44,572 nt of DNA from Symsagittifera roscoffensis (GCF_963678635.1 NC_087065.1:71011573-71056144), one strand, 5' to 3'; positions 1 to 9,553 are shown, numbered from the stretch's first letter. Made by a program: numbers and translations. Notes: a model not told the origin generated them from the sequence alone.

Positions 1-346
1 ATACTTGCTTGTCACAGGTATAGTTTTGTATTATATCCGGAATCTTTTGATATGCATCCGTTCCCTGATAGAGCAAATTCTTTGGGATCAGGGATAGTTT
101 TTTCACTTTATGGCAGGCTAGACATTGAATTGCTTACTTTTGAAAAATTTTTATTACCAAAAACTAATGTTCGAATTAAACTAATTCGAGCTAGACCTAA
201 TTTTTACATGCTGTCTGATAATCCAAATGTTAGTCTAAAACTGATGATTGTTAACTGTTTACTAGAAGAATTTTAGTAGCTGAACCTAATAATCAATTTT
301 TGCAATGGAATCTGGAAAGGGAACCTGCTCATTACAATTACATGGA
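1..346 (+). pseudogene. F54H12.2-family capsid-like protein, middle fragment (copy a)
   Basis: This is a piece of the same protein found in full at 527-1807. It runs from the region reading YSFVLYPESF to EREPAHYNYME, then jumps at about 346 into the 3' part of the pX-like gene. It shows the family pattern SLYGRLDIELLTFEKFLLP and IRARPNFYMLSDNPN. Homologues are widespread in animal genomes and are usually named 'uncharacterized protein F54H12.2-like'. I infer a virion structural role because of the neighbours. It differs from 979-1323 at only a few positions, so it is the tail of a tandem duplication with a 978-bp period whose left part lies outside the window. A stop ends the frame near 274-276. 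Confidence 0.75.
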
Positions 347-546
347 GATTGGAGAAGTTGCCAGTGGACATAAAACTTAAAACTTTTGCAAAAGATGTTG
401 GAACAAAAACAGTTCGATAACAATTGGGATGTGGAAAAACAAATCCAAGCGTAGAACTAGAAAAACAATTTCTCGAAAAATAGTTCAAAATCAGTCACTC
501 TCGCAAAGACATTTTTGACAAAAAAAATGAGTATAAATCAAAGTAG
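347..546 (+). pseudogene. pX-like basic peptide, C-terminal fragment
   Basis: The fragment begins at the sequence coding EIGEVASG and runs through KDVGTKTVRKQ to a lysine/arginine-rich tail ending KNEYKSK and TAG at 544-546. The full-length relatives are at 4355-4733 and 23467-23854. The 5' half is absent because the preceding capsid fragment is joined directly here, with GA shared at the junction. There are frameshifts and stops within the fragment (for example TTAAAAC in the KTFAK region). Its last 20 bases overlap the start codon of the capsid-like gene at 527. Confidence 0.6.
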
Positions 547-1807
547 TCATTTTCGGTACGGAGCTTTTATAATTCTTTAATCTCAGTTTTGGAAACACTT
601 ATTTCAACTTACACACAAAAAGTATTTCCCTGTACTTCTCTAGATAGAAGCAGTATTGGGTTTGAATTTGAGACGGACAGTAATCTTTTTTTTTTGGATA
701 TGCGTGATACCCACCTCAGTTTAAAGCTTCAATTATTCAAAGGAAGATTGTTTGATGCTTTCAAAAAAGAAAAAACAGAAGATAAAGCAAAATCGGAGGC
801 AGATTCAGATGAGGAACCACAGTCTTACTTAACTCATGTAAACAATCTACTACTTTCTCTATTCTCCAATTGTGAAGTTTAATTTAATAATACAATGGTT
901 AACAACGCCTATGGACTATATCCTCATAAAGCACAAATATCGATCGAATTCAACTCGTCATCAGTGAGTAATAAAGGAATACTTGCTTGTCACAGGTATA
1001 GTTTTGTATTATATCCGGAATCTTTTGATATGCATCCGTTCCCTGATAGAGCAAATTCTTTGGGATCAGGGATAGTTTTTTCACTTTATGGCAGGCTAGA
1101 CATTGAATTGCTTACTTTTGAAAAATTTTGACTACCAAAAACTAATGTTCGAATTAAACTAATTCGAGCTAGACCTAATTTTTACATGCTGTCTGATAAT
1201 CCAAATGTTAGTCTAAAACTGATGATTGTTAACTGTTTACTAGAAGAATTTTAGTAGCTGAACCTAATAATCAATTTTTGCAACGGAATCTGGAAAGGGA
1301 ACCTGCTCATTACAATTACATGGAAACTATAGCAAGAACCTTTATCACTCCATCTCGTCAAAACCAGTTTATTCGGGAAATTGTTTTCAATAATGTCCCT
1401 ATCAGAAGGATAGCTGTTGAAATGAATACAAAATCGGCTATTGCGGGATCTTTTCATGAAAATCCTTTCAATTATCAACAATTTCATTTGAGAAAACTTA
1501 GATTTATTCGTGGCGGAAGAGCAATTATTTCATTAGATACAACTTCTCCTTGTCGCCCCTATGTTACAACAATGAAAGCAATGCAGTTTTACGAAGATTT
1601 TCCAAATCACTATATTCTAGTTTTCGACTTGTCTTCACTACAGGATGCAGCTGAACAGTTGCATTATCCAGAACTTAATGGATAAAGCTTGAGATTAGAA
1701 ATGTTTTCCAGTATCCCTTGGAGCAAGTAACGGGAGTGATATTCTTGGGAGAAAGACTATCAAACATTCAAATTGACAAATTAGGAACAGTCGCTAAAAA
1801 TGTTTAG
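527..1807 (+). pseudogene. F54H12.2-family capsid-like protein (copy b), full length but broken
   Basis: The likely start is ATG 527 (MSINQSSHFRYG) and the likely stop TAG 1805-1807 (after TVAKNV), giving roughly 425 codons. The order of recognisable blocks is RSSIGFEFET and DMRDTHLSLKLQLF (about residues 45-75), an acidic lysine-rich loop, HVNNLLLSLFSNCEV, the SLYGRLDIELL block, RPNFYMLSDNP, an IPSRQNQF-like block (here TPSRQNQF), FNYQQFHLRKL, and HYILVFDLSSLQDAAEQ near the C terminus. This matches the F54H12.2 family along its length. The frame is broken by a stop near 578, TAT to TAA near 880, TTA to TGA at 1129-1131, a stop near 1251 and a 1-base shift near the 3' end. The gene is packed between the pX-like gene (20-base overlap) and the cysteine-rich ORF. 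A major capsid role is inferred, not shown. Confidence 0.8.
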
Positions 1808-1829
1808 TTTTTTTGAGTTTTCAGGTTCC

Positions 1830-2143
1830 TATAACAATATTGTAACTTTTTTGGGACTTTATTGTTATTATCTCTGTACAATCTATTTTGTTTTTCTTCA
1901 GACCTAAAGCTCCAGAAAAAATTGAGAAGGAGTGCTGTTTAATTGGAAACCCGAGACACTTCTTCAACCCAGAGTGTAAAACAGTGTTCAATAAAGTTTG
2001 CCCACTACATAAGGCTTGTTGTTGATTCAATTCCCAAATGAGTGTAAATCATTATTCTTTCTTTTTTTATCCTAAAGTACACTATCAAACTATCAGTTTC
2101 TCTTTTTAGATGTAAATCAATCTACAATTGCAAAGATGGATAG
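1830..2143 (+). pseudogene. small cysteine-rich ORF, two-exon candidate (copy b)
   Basis: A hydrophobic, F/I/V-rich in-frame stretch leads into PKAPEKIEKECC and then FNPECKTVFNK and CPLHKAC. A GTGTAAAT donor lies at 2044 and a polypyrimidine tract plus TAG acceptor ends at 2109, giving a 66-base intron. The second exon codes CKSIYNCKDG and stops at 2141-2143, overlapping the protease ATG at 2136 by 8 bases. This copy carries TGT to TGA in the codon just before the donor, and lacks the 9 bases coding VWD found in other copies. I recognise no known family. The cysteine spacing suggests a small disulfide-rich secreted or virion-surface protein, which is inference. Confidence 0.45.
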
Positions 2144-2535
2144 TTTTTCATTTCTGCAATTTATTGAAAGAATTCCTGAGCTCAGGTTGAAGTAAATGGG
2201 ATCATGCCCTTCTGATATAGTACCTCAACTAACAAAATACTCTTTTGCAATTATTAACTCAGTCCCAAGCAATGATAGATGAGAACACTGGATCATTATT
2301 ACTCGACTGGATGAAAGTTACTACTTTGCTGATTCTTTTGGAAGAAAGAGATCAATTTACCCCTTTTTGACAAAAAAAGTATCGACGAATCGTTCCTCGA
2401 AAGCTACAAAAAACGGATAATTTGTGTAGTTTTTATGCAATTCATCCAGCTTTTTTTCTTTTTAAATTCTTCGAGAAGAACATTAATAATTTCCATGCTG
2501 TGCATCTTTCAAATTTTATCAGTAATTTTATGTAA
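2136..2535 (+). pseudogene. adenain-type (C5/Ulp1-like) cysteine protease (copy b)
   Basis: This is the maturation protease typical of adenoviruses, adintoviruses and Polintons, which cleaves capsid precursors. The start MDSFSFLQFIER at ATG 2136 is supported by the same start in three other copies. Catalytic landmarks are His in EHW, an Asp in FADSFGRK, and Cys in NLCSFYAI (other copies read NLCGFYAI); the Gln that usually precedes it is in LQKTDN in intact copies. Length is about 133 codons, short compared with the roughly 200 of adenain. Stops occur at AAG TAA (near 2193) and in AGA TGA (near 2280), and there is a frameshift near 2380. It ends at TAA 2533-2535. Confidence 0.75.
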
Positions 2536-3230
2536 AAGTACATTGTTTTATTTGTAAGTGTAAACTCTTGCAGTAAATTTATTATACGATGAAGTGAATT
2601 GTTTATTGATTTATGTAATTTGCTTTTTAAATTCCTTATTTTTTTGCAAAAATATCTTAGCAACTAACCTCTGGTGAAAAATACGGAGAAGGATGATGGA
2701 ATATGGATGTTGTGGTGCCCCAATTGAAAGAATTAACGATAGAATAGATAAATTTACGAAAATTGTAATCAACTTCTAGTAAATTGTATAATCTTCTTAT
2801 AAGTTAATTCTGAGAAAGATAGAAAAATGTGTAAACTTTTACCGGGGCAGAGCAATTGACAAATTTGGAAGATAATTTTTGGAAAATTTCAGAAATTTTT
2901 AAATCTGTTTTAAAGGTTAAAGACAAAGTAATAAAAGGGAACTGAAATGAATCGTAGCAAGAATAATGACAGAATAACTAAACCAGTTGAGGTAAAAATA
3001 TGAACTAGATAAAAACATCGGATTGGTTGAAACTCAAAAACTTTTGCATAATTTTTATCTTAGTTCCAAGAAAAATTCATGCAATTTTGGTTGGATGTAT
3101 TTAAATTTTGCATGAAAATTTAAGATTTTGTTCTCTCAAGAAAGTAATTCACGCTTCATTAACTCTGTGGGGAACTGCTAATATGCATCTGTCATATGCT
3201 CGTGGGATAAATATGTGAAAAAAGATATTG
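2536..3230 (+). repeat. conserved non-coding block after protease, copy 1
   Basis: This AT-rich block is repeated after every protease copy (also 6747-7270, 7682-8440, 10469-11000, 25650-26390). No long ORF is present. Recurring landmarks are GGATGATGGAATATGGATG, a TTCTGAGAAAGATAG half of an inverted repeat, TTTTACCGGGGCAGAGC, and a possible mini-exon (ATGAATCGTAGC at 2947 through GTTGAG|GTAAAA, with a TTTATCTTAG|TTCC acceptor about 70 bases later). In this copy the sequence between the arms of the AGAAAGAT inverted repeat (about 75 bases in other copies) is missing. It may hold promoters or 3' ends, but nothing proves this. Confidence 0.6.
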
Positions 3231-3273
3231 TATAACAAATCGTTCAAGAAATATACTAAACCAAAATTCAAAA

Positions 3274-3468
3274 TTGGTGTTAGAGTTAGAATTTCGAAAA
3301 ATGTTATTTCGTTCCGAAAAGGATAGAAGCCACAGTTTACAGACAAATTTTTTGAAAAGATGGCAATATCTACAAAAAAAACTTCCTACATACATCATCA
3401 AAGATCTCGAATTAGAAGAAATTCTGGGAAAATTTTATGATAAAGAGCTGAGAAAATGTTCAGATTAA
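3274..3468 (+). pseudogene. small helical ORF upstream of minor capsid (copy 1)
   Basis: An open frame of about 64 codons, rich in Leu, Lys and Glu, reads LQTNFLKRWQYLQKKLPTY and then KDLELEEILGKF. The same frame is at 8472-8668. It ends in ATTAAAG|GTAAGTCA, a strong splice-donor match, so it may be an exon rather than a complete gene. In this copy a small change after KFYDKE shifts it to an earlier stop. I do not recognise the family. It lies directly 5' of the minor-capsid-like gene in both cassettes where that region survives, so it probably belongs to the same element. Confidence 0.4.
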
Positions 3469-3484
3469 AGGTAAGTCATTTTTT

Positions 3485-4354
3485 AAATTGAGTTTCTATC
3501 GATCAGTTGTCATAAATTCTTTTACTAATGAGCTGGTTTTTATTGCTTCTTTTAATTGTTATCCGAATTATAGTCTTAGTTCTTTTACAAAATTTCTACC
3601 GGAACAATTACATCTAAAGGGAGAATCGGAGGATGCTTTTTTCAGAAATATCTTACCCTTCATTGTACCAAACTGTTACAGACGGAAAATTTACTCCCAT
3701 AGACGGACGAGAAAGTCCTGAGGAAAAAGAAAAAGTCAACCGATGCATATTGAACCTGGTTGTATCCAAGTATTGTTGATATAGTTGTAGCCATGATTGA
3801 CAAAGTTCGAAAACGTATAGACTTACAAAAATTTGAATATAACGGAATTTATGTATCAGTAGATGAGATTACACAAAAAACTGCCATTTATTTACCTGAG
3901 CATCAATCTGTGCTTATAATTCAAAGTGCCAATTTGAGTCACATTTTTGGTTGTGATTTAGATTAAAATCAGACAGGGGTTATAATGAAAGGAAAAGGAC
4001 CACATTATCCTCAGTATTCTTACGACTTTACAAGAACACATTCTTTAATGATTTATAGCAATATCAGAGAATATAATATAGTAGACGATACAAAAAATTA
4101 TTCACTGCGTTGTATTTCTTTCATTTTCAAAGTAAAAAAGGAGACATAGTATCCACAGGACAGTACATGAATTATCAAACCTTTACGAATCTACAATTAA
4201 AAATATCATTGAAAAACTCTGTCCACAGCATAAAAATAGAACTAAGGGATAGTACAGGTGAAGAAAGTTCTTTTGTGTCCGTAGTAATTACACGAGTTTT
4301 TTTCTTGTTTCGCAAGATTTCGGATTATCATTTTGGATTTATTTTTCATACGAA
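3485..4354 (+). pseudogene. minor-capsid-like protein (copy 1), broken
   Basis: The gene reads SFYRSVVINSF at its start (TTG at 3488; no ATG seen), then FLPEQLHLKGE, a TDGKF / RRTRKS patch that should read EGKFTFIDGRESPEE, and then DKVRKRIDLQKFEYNGIYV, PEHQSVLIIQSANLSHIFGC, HSLMIYSNIREYN and KIELRDSTGE. The last three blocks match the C-terminal half of a protein that accompanies F54H12.2-family genes in animal genomes: 'LY.Y...' followed by 'IEIDIRDDTG'. I infer a single-jelly-roll minor capsid or penton-like role from length, position and company. It is broken by at least four frameshifts (near 3640, 3780, 4110 and 4270). Confidence 0.65.
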
Positions 4355-4733
4355 ATGGTTGCTCAAATTTTAGCTAAATTTCCTATTTTTGGTAGACATG
4401 CAAGACAGCGTGAAGCGGTTTTGGTGCTCTTGCACCAACTCTTCGGAGAACAGCAATTCATTTTATTAAAAAATATGTAGTTCCAGCTGCAAAAGGAATC
4501 GGAGCAAATTTATTTGAAATGACTGCTCCAGAGATTGGAGAAAATGCCAGTGGACAAAAAAATCAAAATAAAAGCAAAAGATGTTGAAACAAAAACAGTT
4601 CGAAAACAGTTGGGATGTGGAAAACAAATCCAAGCGTAGAACTAGAAAAACAATTTCTCGAAAAAATAGTTCAAAAATCAGTCACTCTCGCAAAGACATT
4701 TTTGACAAAAAAAATGAGTATAAATCAAAGTAG
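4355..4733 (+). pseudogene. pX-like basic membrane-active peptide (copy 1)
   Basis: The start ATG 4355 (MVAQILAKFP) leads to an ARQR box, a glycine-rich turn and a helix reading KKYVVPAAKGIGANLFEM, then the basic tail. The general pattern (Gly-rich segment, amphipathic helix, 'G..ASG' and a Lys/Arg-rich end) is that of the adenovirus pX/core-peptide-like proteins seen next to capsid genes of adintovirus and Polinton elements. A deletion after GACATGCAAGACAGCG has turned GGAAAAGGT into GAAGCGGT, shifting the frame, and there are more shifts in the tail. The stop TAG is at 4731-4733 and overlaps the next gene's ATG (4714) by 20 bases. Confidence 0.6.
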
Positions 4734-6014
4734 TCATTTTCGGTACGGAGCTTTTATAGTTTTTTAATCCCAGTTTTGGAAACACTTATTTCAACTTACA
4801 CACAAAAAGTATTTCCCTGTACTTCTCTAGATAGAAGCAGTATTGGGTTTGAATTTGAGACGGACCGTAATCTTTTTTTTGGATATGCGTGATACCCACC
4901 TCAGTTTAAAGCTTCAATTATTCAAAGGAAGATTATTTAATGCTTTCAAAAAAGAAAAAAGAAGATAAAGCAAAATCGGAGGAAGATTCAGATGAGGAAC
5001 CACAGTCTTACTTAAGTCATGTAAACAATCTACTACCTTCTCTATTCTCCAATTGTGAAGTTTATTTTAATAAAACAATGTTTTACAACACCTATGGACT
5101 ATATCTTCATAAAGCATAAATATCGAACGAATTCAACTCGTCGGCAGTGAGTAATAAAGGAATACTTGCTTGTCACGGGTATAGTTTTGTATTATATCCG
5201 GAATCTTTTGATATGCATCCGTTCCCTGATAGAGCAAATTCTTTGGGATCAGGGATAGTTTTTTCACTTTATGGCAGGCTAGACATTGAATTGCTTACTT
5301 TTGAAAAATTTTTACTACCAAAAACTAATGTTCGAATTAAACTAATTCGAGCTAGACCTAATTTTTACATGCTGTCTGATAATCCAAATGTTAGTCTGAA
5401 AATTGTTGATTGTTAACTGTTTACTAGAAGAGTTTTAGTAGCTGAACCTAATAATCAATATTTGCAATGGAATCTGGAAAGGGAACCTGCTCATTACAAT
5501 TACATGGAAACTATAGCAAGAACCTTTATAATTCCATCTCGTCAAAACCAGTTTGATCTGGAAAATGTTTTCAATAATGCCCTTATCAGAAGGGTAGCTG
5601 TTGCAATGAATACAAAATCGGCTGCTGCGGGATCTTTTCATGAAAATCCTTTCAATTATCAACAGTTTCATTTGAGAAAGCTTAGAATTATTCGTGGCGG
5701 AAGAGCAATTATTTCATTAGTTACAATTTCTCTTTGTCGCCCTATGTTATAACAAAGAAAGCAATGCAGTTTAACGAAGATTTTCCAGCTCGTTCTATGG
5801 ACGATTTTCCAAATCACTATATTCTAGTTTTCGACTTGACTTCACTACAGGATGCAGCTGAACAGTTGCATTATCCAGAACTTAATGGAGAAAGTTTGAG
5901 ATTAGAAATGTTTTCCAATATCCCTTGGAGCAAGTAACGGGAGTGATATTCTTGGGAGAAAGACTATCAAACATTCAAATTGACATATTAGGAACAGTCG
6001 CTAAAAATGTTTAG
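4714..6014 (+). pseudogene. F54H12.2-family capsid-like protein (copy c)
   Basis: This is the same protein as at 527-1807, with ATG 4714 and final TAG at 6012-6014. Open blocks survive at 5147-5416 (YSFVLYPESF to NVSLKIVDC), 5462-5752 (LEREPAHYNYMETIART to IISLVTISLC) and 5734-5937 (KKAMQFNEDF to LRLEMFSNIP). It retains a 24-base segment (coding roughly FPARSMDD) that copy b lacks. Breaks seen are a stop soon after the start, CAA to TAA at 5117-5119, a stop after IVDC at 5414, a 1-base deletion near 5745 and a 1-base shift near 5925. The assignment rests on family motifs; capsid function is inferred. Confidence 0.8.
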
Positions 6015-6052
6015 TTTTATTGAGTTTTCAGGTTCCTATAACAATATTGTAA

Positions 6053-6361
6053 CTTTTTTGGGACTTTATTGTTATTATCTCTGTACAATCTATTTTATTT
6101 TTCTTCAGACCTAAAGCTCCAGAAAAAATAGAGAAGGAGTGCTGTTTAATTGGGAACCCGAGACACTTCTTCAACCCAGAGTGTAAAACAGTGTTCAATA
6201 AACTTTGCCCACTACATAAGGCTTGTGTATGGGACTTTAATGATTCAATTCCCAAATGTGTGTAAATCATTATTGTTTCTTTTTTTATCCTAAAGTACAC
6301 TATCAAACTATCAGTTTCTTTTTCTAGATGTAAATCAGCCGACAATTGCAAAGATGGATAG
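6053..6361 (+). pseudogene. small cysteine-rich ORF, two-exon candidate (copy c, best preserved)
   Basis: From 6053 a frame runs without stops through a hydrophobic stretch of about 18 residues (F, I, V, L, W) into PKAPEKIEKECC, NPRHFFNPECK, LCPLHKACVWDF and DSIPKC. A donor (GTGTAAATC) starts at 6262 and a TTTTTCTAG acceptor ends at 6327, giving a 66-base intron. Splicing keeps the frame into CKSADNCKDG and TAG at 6359-6361. That gives eight cysteines. The stop overlaps the protease ATG (6354) by 8 bases. No start Met is visible before the hydrophobic stretch, so either an upstream exon (a TTTTCAG|G acceptor precedes it) or a lost ATG must be assumed. Function unknown. The same layout recurs at 1830, 9746 and 24960. 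Confidence 0.5.
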
Positions 6362-6746
6362 ATTTTCACTTTTGCAATTTATTGAAAGAATTCCTGAGCT
6401 CAGGTTGAAGTACATGGGATCATGACCTTCTGATACAGTACCTCAACTAACAAAATACTCTTTTGCAATTATTAACTCAGTTTCAAGCAATGATAGAGGA
6501 GAGCACTGGATCATCATTGCTCGAATGGATGAAAGTTAATACTCTACTGATTCATTTGGAAGAAAGAGATCAACTTACCCCTTTTTGACAAAAAATTAAC
6601 GACAAATGGTTCCCCGAAAGCTACAAAAAACTGATAATTTGTGTGGATTTTATGCAATTCATCCAGTTTTTTTTAAATTCTTTGAGAAGAATTTCAATAA
6701 TTTCCATGCTGAGCATCTTTCGATTTTTATCAGTAATTTTATGTAA
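6354..6746 (+). pseudogene. adenain-type cysteine protease (copy c)
   Basis: The start is ATG 6354 and the end TAA 6744-6746. It retains His in GEHW, Asp in TDSFGRK and Cys in NLCGFYAI preceded by LQKTDN, the arrangement of C5/adenain peptidases. Breaks are TCC/TAC to TGA near 6423, TAC to TAA near 6538, a frame loss in the TKN segment near 6597, and a deletion in the run of Phe codons after AIHPVFF. The region downstream of the active-site Cys, NFNNFH...LS, is shared with all copies. It is inactive as written. Confidence 0.75.
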
Positions 6747-7270
6747 AAGTAAATTTTTTTTTTTGTAAGTGTAAACTCTTGCAGTAAATTTATTATACGA
6801 TGTAGTGAATTGTTTGTTCATTTATGTAATTTGAGTTTTTGAATTCCTTTTTTTTCGCAAAAGTATCTTAGCAACTAACCTCTGTTGAAATATACGGCGA
6901 AGGATGATGGAATATGGATGTTGTAGTGCCCCAATTGAAAGAATTAACGATAGAATAGATAAATTTACGAAAATTGTAATCAACTTCTAGTAAATTGTAT
7001 AATCTTCTTAAAAGTTAATTCTGAGAAAGATAGAAAAATTATTATACAAAAATATCAGACACAAAAAAAGGTTTGATACTATAACTTTCTCAGTGTAAAC
7101 TTTTACCGGGGCAGAGCAATTGACAAATTTGGATGATAATTTTTGGAAAATTTCAGAAATTTTTAAATTTGTTTTAAAGATTAAAGACAAAGTAATAAGA
7201 GAGAACTGAAATGAATTGTAGCAAGAATTATGACAGAATAACTAAACCAGTTGAGGTATAAATATGAACT
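6747..7270 (+). repeat. conserved non-coding block after protease, copy 2
   Basis: Same block as 2536-3230, but retaining the sequence between CTGAGAAAGATAG (about 7021) and the matching ACTTTCTCAG arm (about 7084-7093). It breaks off just after GTTGAGGTATAAATATGAACTA, where a different repeat (7287-7618) begins. No gene is seen. Confidence 0.6.
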
Positions 7271-7286
7271 ATGAATTACCAAATAC

Positions 7287-7618
7287 CTTACAATGAATTT
7301 CCTATACACAGGGAAATCTATACATTTTACATAGGAAATTCGGACGCCAAGAAAAACTGACCATCTGAAACTTACCATCTGAAACCTTACCATCTGAAAC
7401 CTGCTATCTTAGTACATTGGAAAACCTATTACCTATCTTAATACATTGGGAAATCTATTGCCCATCTTAAAACATAGGGTGATGACAGGTTACTCTATAG
7501 CCCATGTTATTACATAGGGGTCATTACCCCCCCTTCTCCTCACAGATATACTACTGTTTTGATTTCTCAATTTGCTGAAAAAGGCTTCATATGGAGGCAA
7601 TTCTATACAGTCTAGCTT
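7287..7618. repeat. 0.33-kb interspersed repeat, copy 1
   Basis: This segment from TTACAATGAATTTC to CAGTCTAGCT is closely repeated at 11684-12013. It contains three tandem ACCATCTGAAAC units, short CTATTACCTATCTTAATACATTGG-like repeats (split here, not quoted in full), a poly-C tract near 7529 and AGATATACTACTG. It has no ORF and no clear terminal inverted repeat. Both copies end at the same base and both abut a truncated gene: here the 3' end of a protease, at 12013 the polymerase. Confidence 0.65.
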
Positions 7619-7681
7619 TAGAAGAACTTCAATAATTTCCATGCTGTGCATCTTTCAAATTTTATCAGTAATTTTATGTAA
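7619..7681 (+). pseudogene. adenain-type protease, 3' fragment
   Basis: Only the last 20 or so codons remain, coding NFNNFHAVHLS-like sequence (in three frames of decay) and ending in TAA 7679-7681. The fragment starts exactly where the 7287-7618 repeat ends, so a rearrangement has removed the catalytic part. It is followed by another full copy of the non-coding block. Confidence 0.6.
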
Positions 7682-8440
7682 AAGTACATTTTTTTATTTG
7701 TATGTGTAAACTCTTGCAGTAAATTTATTATACGATGAAGTGAATTGTTTGTTAATTTATGTAATTTGCTTTTTAAATTCCTTATTTTTTTGCAAAAAAA
7801 TCTTAGCAACCAACCTCTGGTGAAATATACGGCGAAGGATGATGGAATATGGATGTTGTGGTGCCCCAATTGAAAGAATTAACGATAGAATAGATAAATT
7901 TACGAAAATTGTAATCAACTTCTAGTAAATTGTATAATCTTCTTATAAGTTAATTCTGAGAAAGATAGAAAAATTATTATACAAAAATATCGGACACAAA
8001 AAAGGTATGATACTATATCTTTCGCAGTGTAAACTTTTACCGGGGCAGAGCAATTGACAAATTTGGAAGATAATTTTTGGAAAACTTCGGAAATTTTTAA
8101 ATCTGTTTTAAAGGTTAAAGACAAAGTAATAAAAGGGAACTGAAATGAATCGTAGCAAGAATAATGACAGAATAACTAAACCAGTTGAGGTAAAAATATG
8201 AACTAGATAAAAACATCGGATTGGTCGAAACTCAAAAACTTTTGCATAGTTTTTATCTTAGTTCCAAGAAAAATTCATGCAATTTTGGTTGGATGTATTT
8301 CAATTTTTCATGAAAATTTAAGATTTTATTCTCACAAGAAAGTAATTCACGCTTCAATAACTCTGTGGGGAACAGCTAATATGCATCTGTCATATGCTCG
8401 TGGGATAATTATGTGAAAAAAGATATTGTATAACAAATCG
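7682..8440 (+). repeat. conserved non-coding block after protease, copy 3
   Basis: Full version of the block at 2536-3230, including both arms of the AGAAAGAT inverted repeat (about 7962 and 8019-8026), the ATGAATCGTAGC mini-exon candidate at 8144 with GTTGAG|GTAAAA donor, and the TTTATCTTAG acceptor near 8260. In this copy the candidate second exon stays open for FQEKFMQFWLDVFQFFMKI before a stop. No other gene is seen. Confidence 0.55.
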
Positions 8441-8471
8441 TTCAAGAAATATACTAAACCAAAATTCAAAA

Positions 8472-8668
8472 TTGGTGTTAGAGTTAGAATTTCGAAAAAT
8501 GTTATTTCGTTCCGAAAAGGATAGAAGCCACAGTTTACAGACAAATTTTTTGAAAAGATGGCAATATCTACAAAAAAAACTTCCTACATACATCATCAAA
8601 GATCTCGAATTAGAAGAAATTCTGGGAAAATTTCATGAAAAAGCTGAGAAAATGTTCAGATTAAAGGT
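8472..8668 (+). pseudogene. small helical ORF upstream of minor capsid (copy 2)
   Basis: Nearly identical to 3274-3468, but the frame stays open through ILGKFHEKAEKMFRLK to the donor-like AAAG|GTAAGT at 8667. The residues are mostly helix formers with a repeated Leu/Lys pattern. If the donor is used, a short intron could end at GATCAG (about 8701) inside the next gene's leader; unspliced, the frame stops at 8685-8687. No family recognised. Confidence 0.4.
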
Positions 8669-8683
8669 AAGTCATTTTTTAAA

Positions 8684-9553
8684 TTGAGTTTCTGTCGATC
8701 AGTTGTCATAAATTCTTTTATTATTGAGCTGGTTTCTAATGCTTGTTTTAATTGTTATCCGAGTTATAGTCTTAGTTCCCATACAAAATTTCTACCGGAA
8801 CAATTACAATTAAAAGGAGAATGGGAGGATGCTATTTCAGAAATAACGTACCCTTCATTGTACCAAACTGTTACAGAGGGAAAATTTACTTTCATAGATG
8901 GACGAGAAAGTCCTGAGGAAAAAGAAAAAATCAACCAATGCATATTGAACCTGGTTGTATCCAAGTATTGTTGATATAGTTGTAGCCATGATTGACAAAG
9001 TTCGAAAACGTATAGACTTACAAAAATTTGAATATAACGAAATTTATGTATCAGTAGATGAGATTACACAAAAAACTGCCATTTATTTACCTGAGCATCA
9101 ATCTGTGTTTATAATTCAAAGTGCCAATTTGAGTCACATTTTTGGTTGTGATTTAGATTAAAATCAGACAGGGGTTATAATGAAAGGAAAAGGACCACAT
9201 TATCCTCAGTATTCTTACGACTTTACAAGAACACATTCTTTAATGATTTATAGCAATATCAGAGAATATAATATAGTAGACGATACAAAAAATTATTCAC
9301 TGCGTTGTATTTCTTTCATTTTCAAAGTAAAAAAGGAGACATAGTATCCACAGGACAGTACATGAATTATCAAACCTTTACGAATCTACAATTAAAAATA
9401 TCATTCAAAAACTCTGTCCACAGCATAAAAATAGAACTAAGGGATAGTACAGGTGAAGGAAGAGAGTTCTTTTGTTTCCGTTGGAATTACACGAGTTGTT
9501 CTCTTTTTTCGCAAGATTTCGGACAATCATTTTTGATTTATACTTCACACGAA
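8684..9553 (+). pseudogene. minor-capsid-like protein (copy 2)
   Basis: This is the best-preserved copy of the gene at 3485. Block one (8684-8974) reads SFCRSVVINSFIIELVSN, HTKFLPEQLQLKGEWEDAI, EITYPSLYQTVTEGKF and FIDGRESPEEKEKINQ in a single frame. Block two, in another frame, reads DKVRKRIDLQKF and PEHQSVFIIQSANLSHIFG. Block three (9305 onward) reads KKGDIVSTGQYMNYQTFTNL, SVHSIKIELRDSTGEG and CFRWNYTSCSLFSQDFGQS. 'GEWE...EI.YPS.Y' at the N terminus and 'IEL RD.TGE' at the C terminus are the family's hallmarks. It has at least two frameshifts (near 8965 and 9290) and a stop near 9161. The last block runs without a stop into the pX-like sequence. Confidence 0.7.

Noticed and set aside
3149-3401. 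Minus-strand ORFs repeated at 8347-8599
   Set aside because: They are antisense to the small helical ORF and its leader; conservation follows from the tandem duplication and no family motif is seen.
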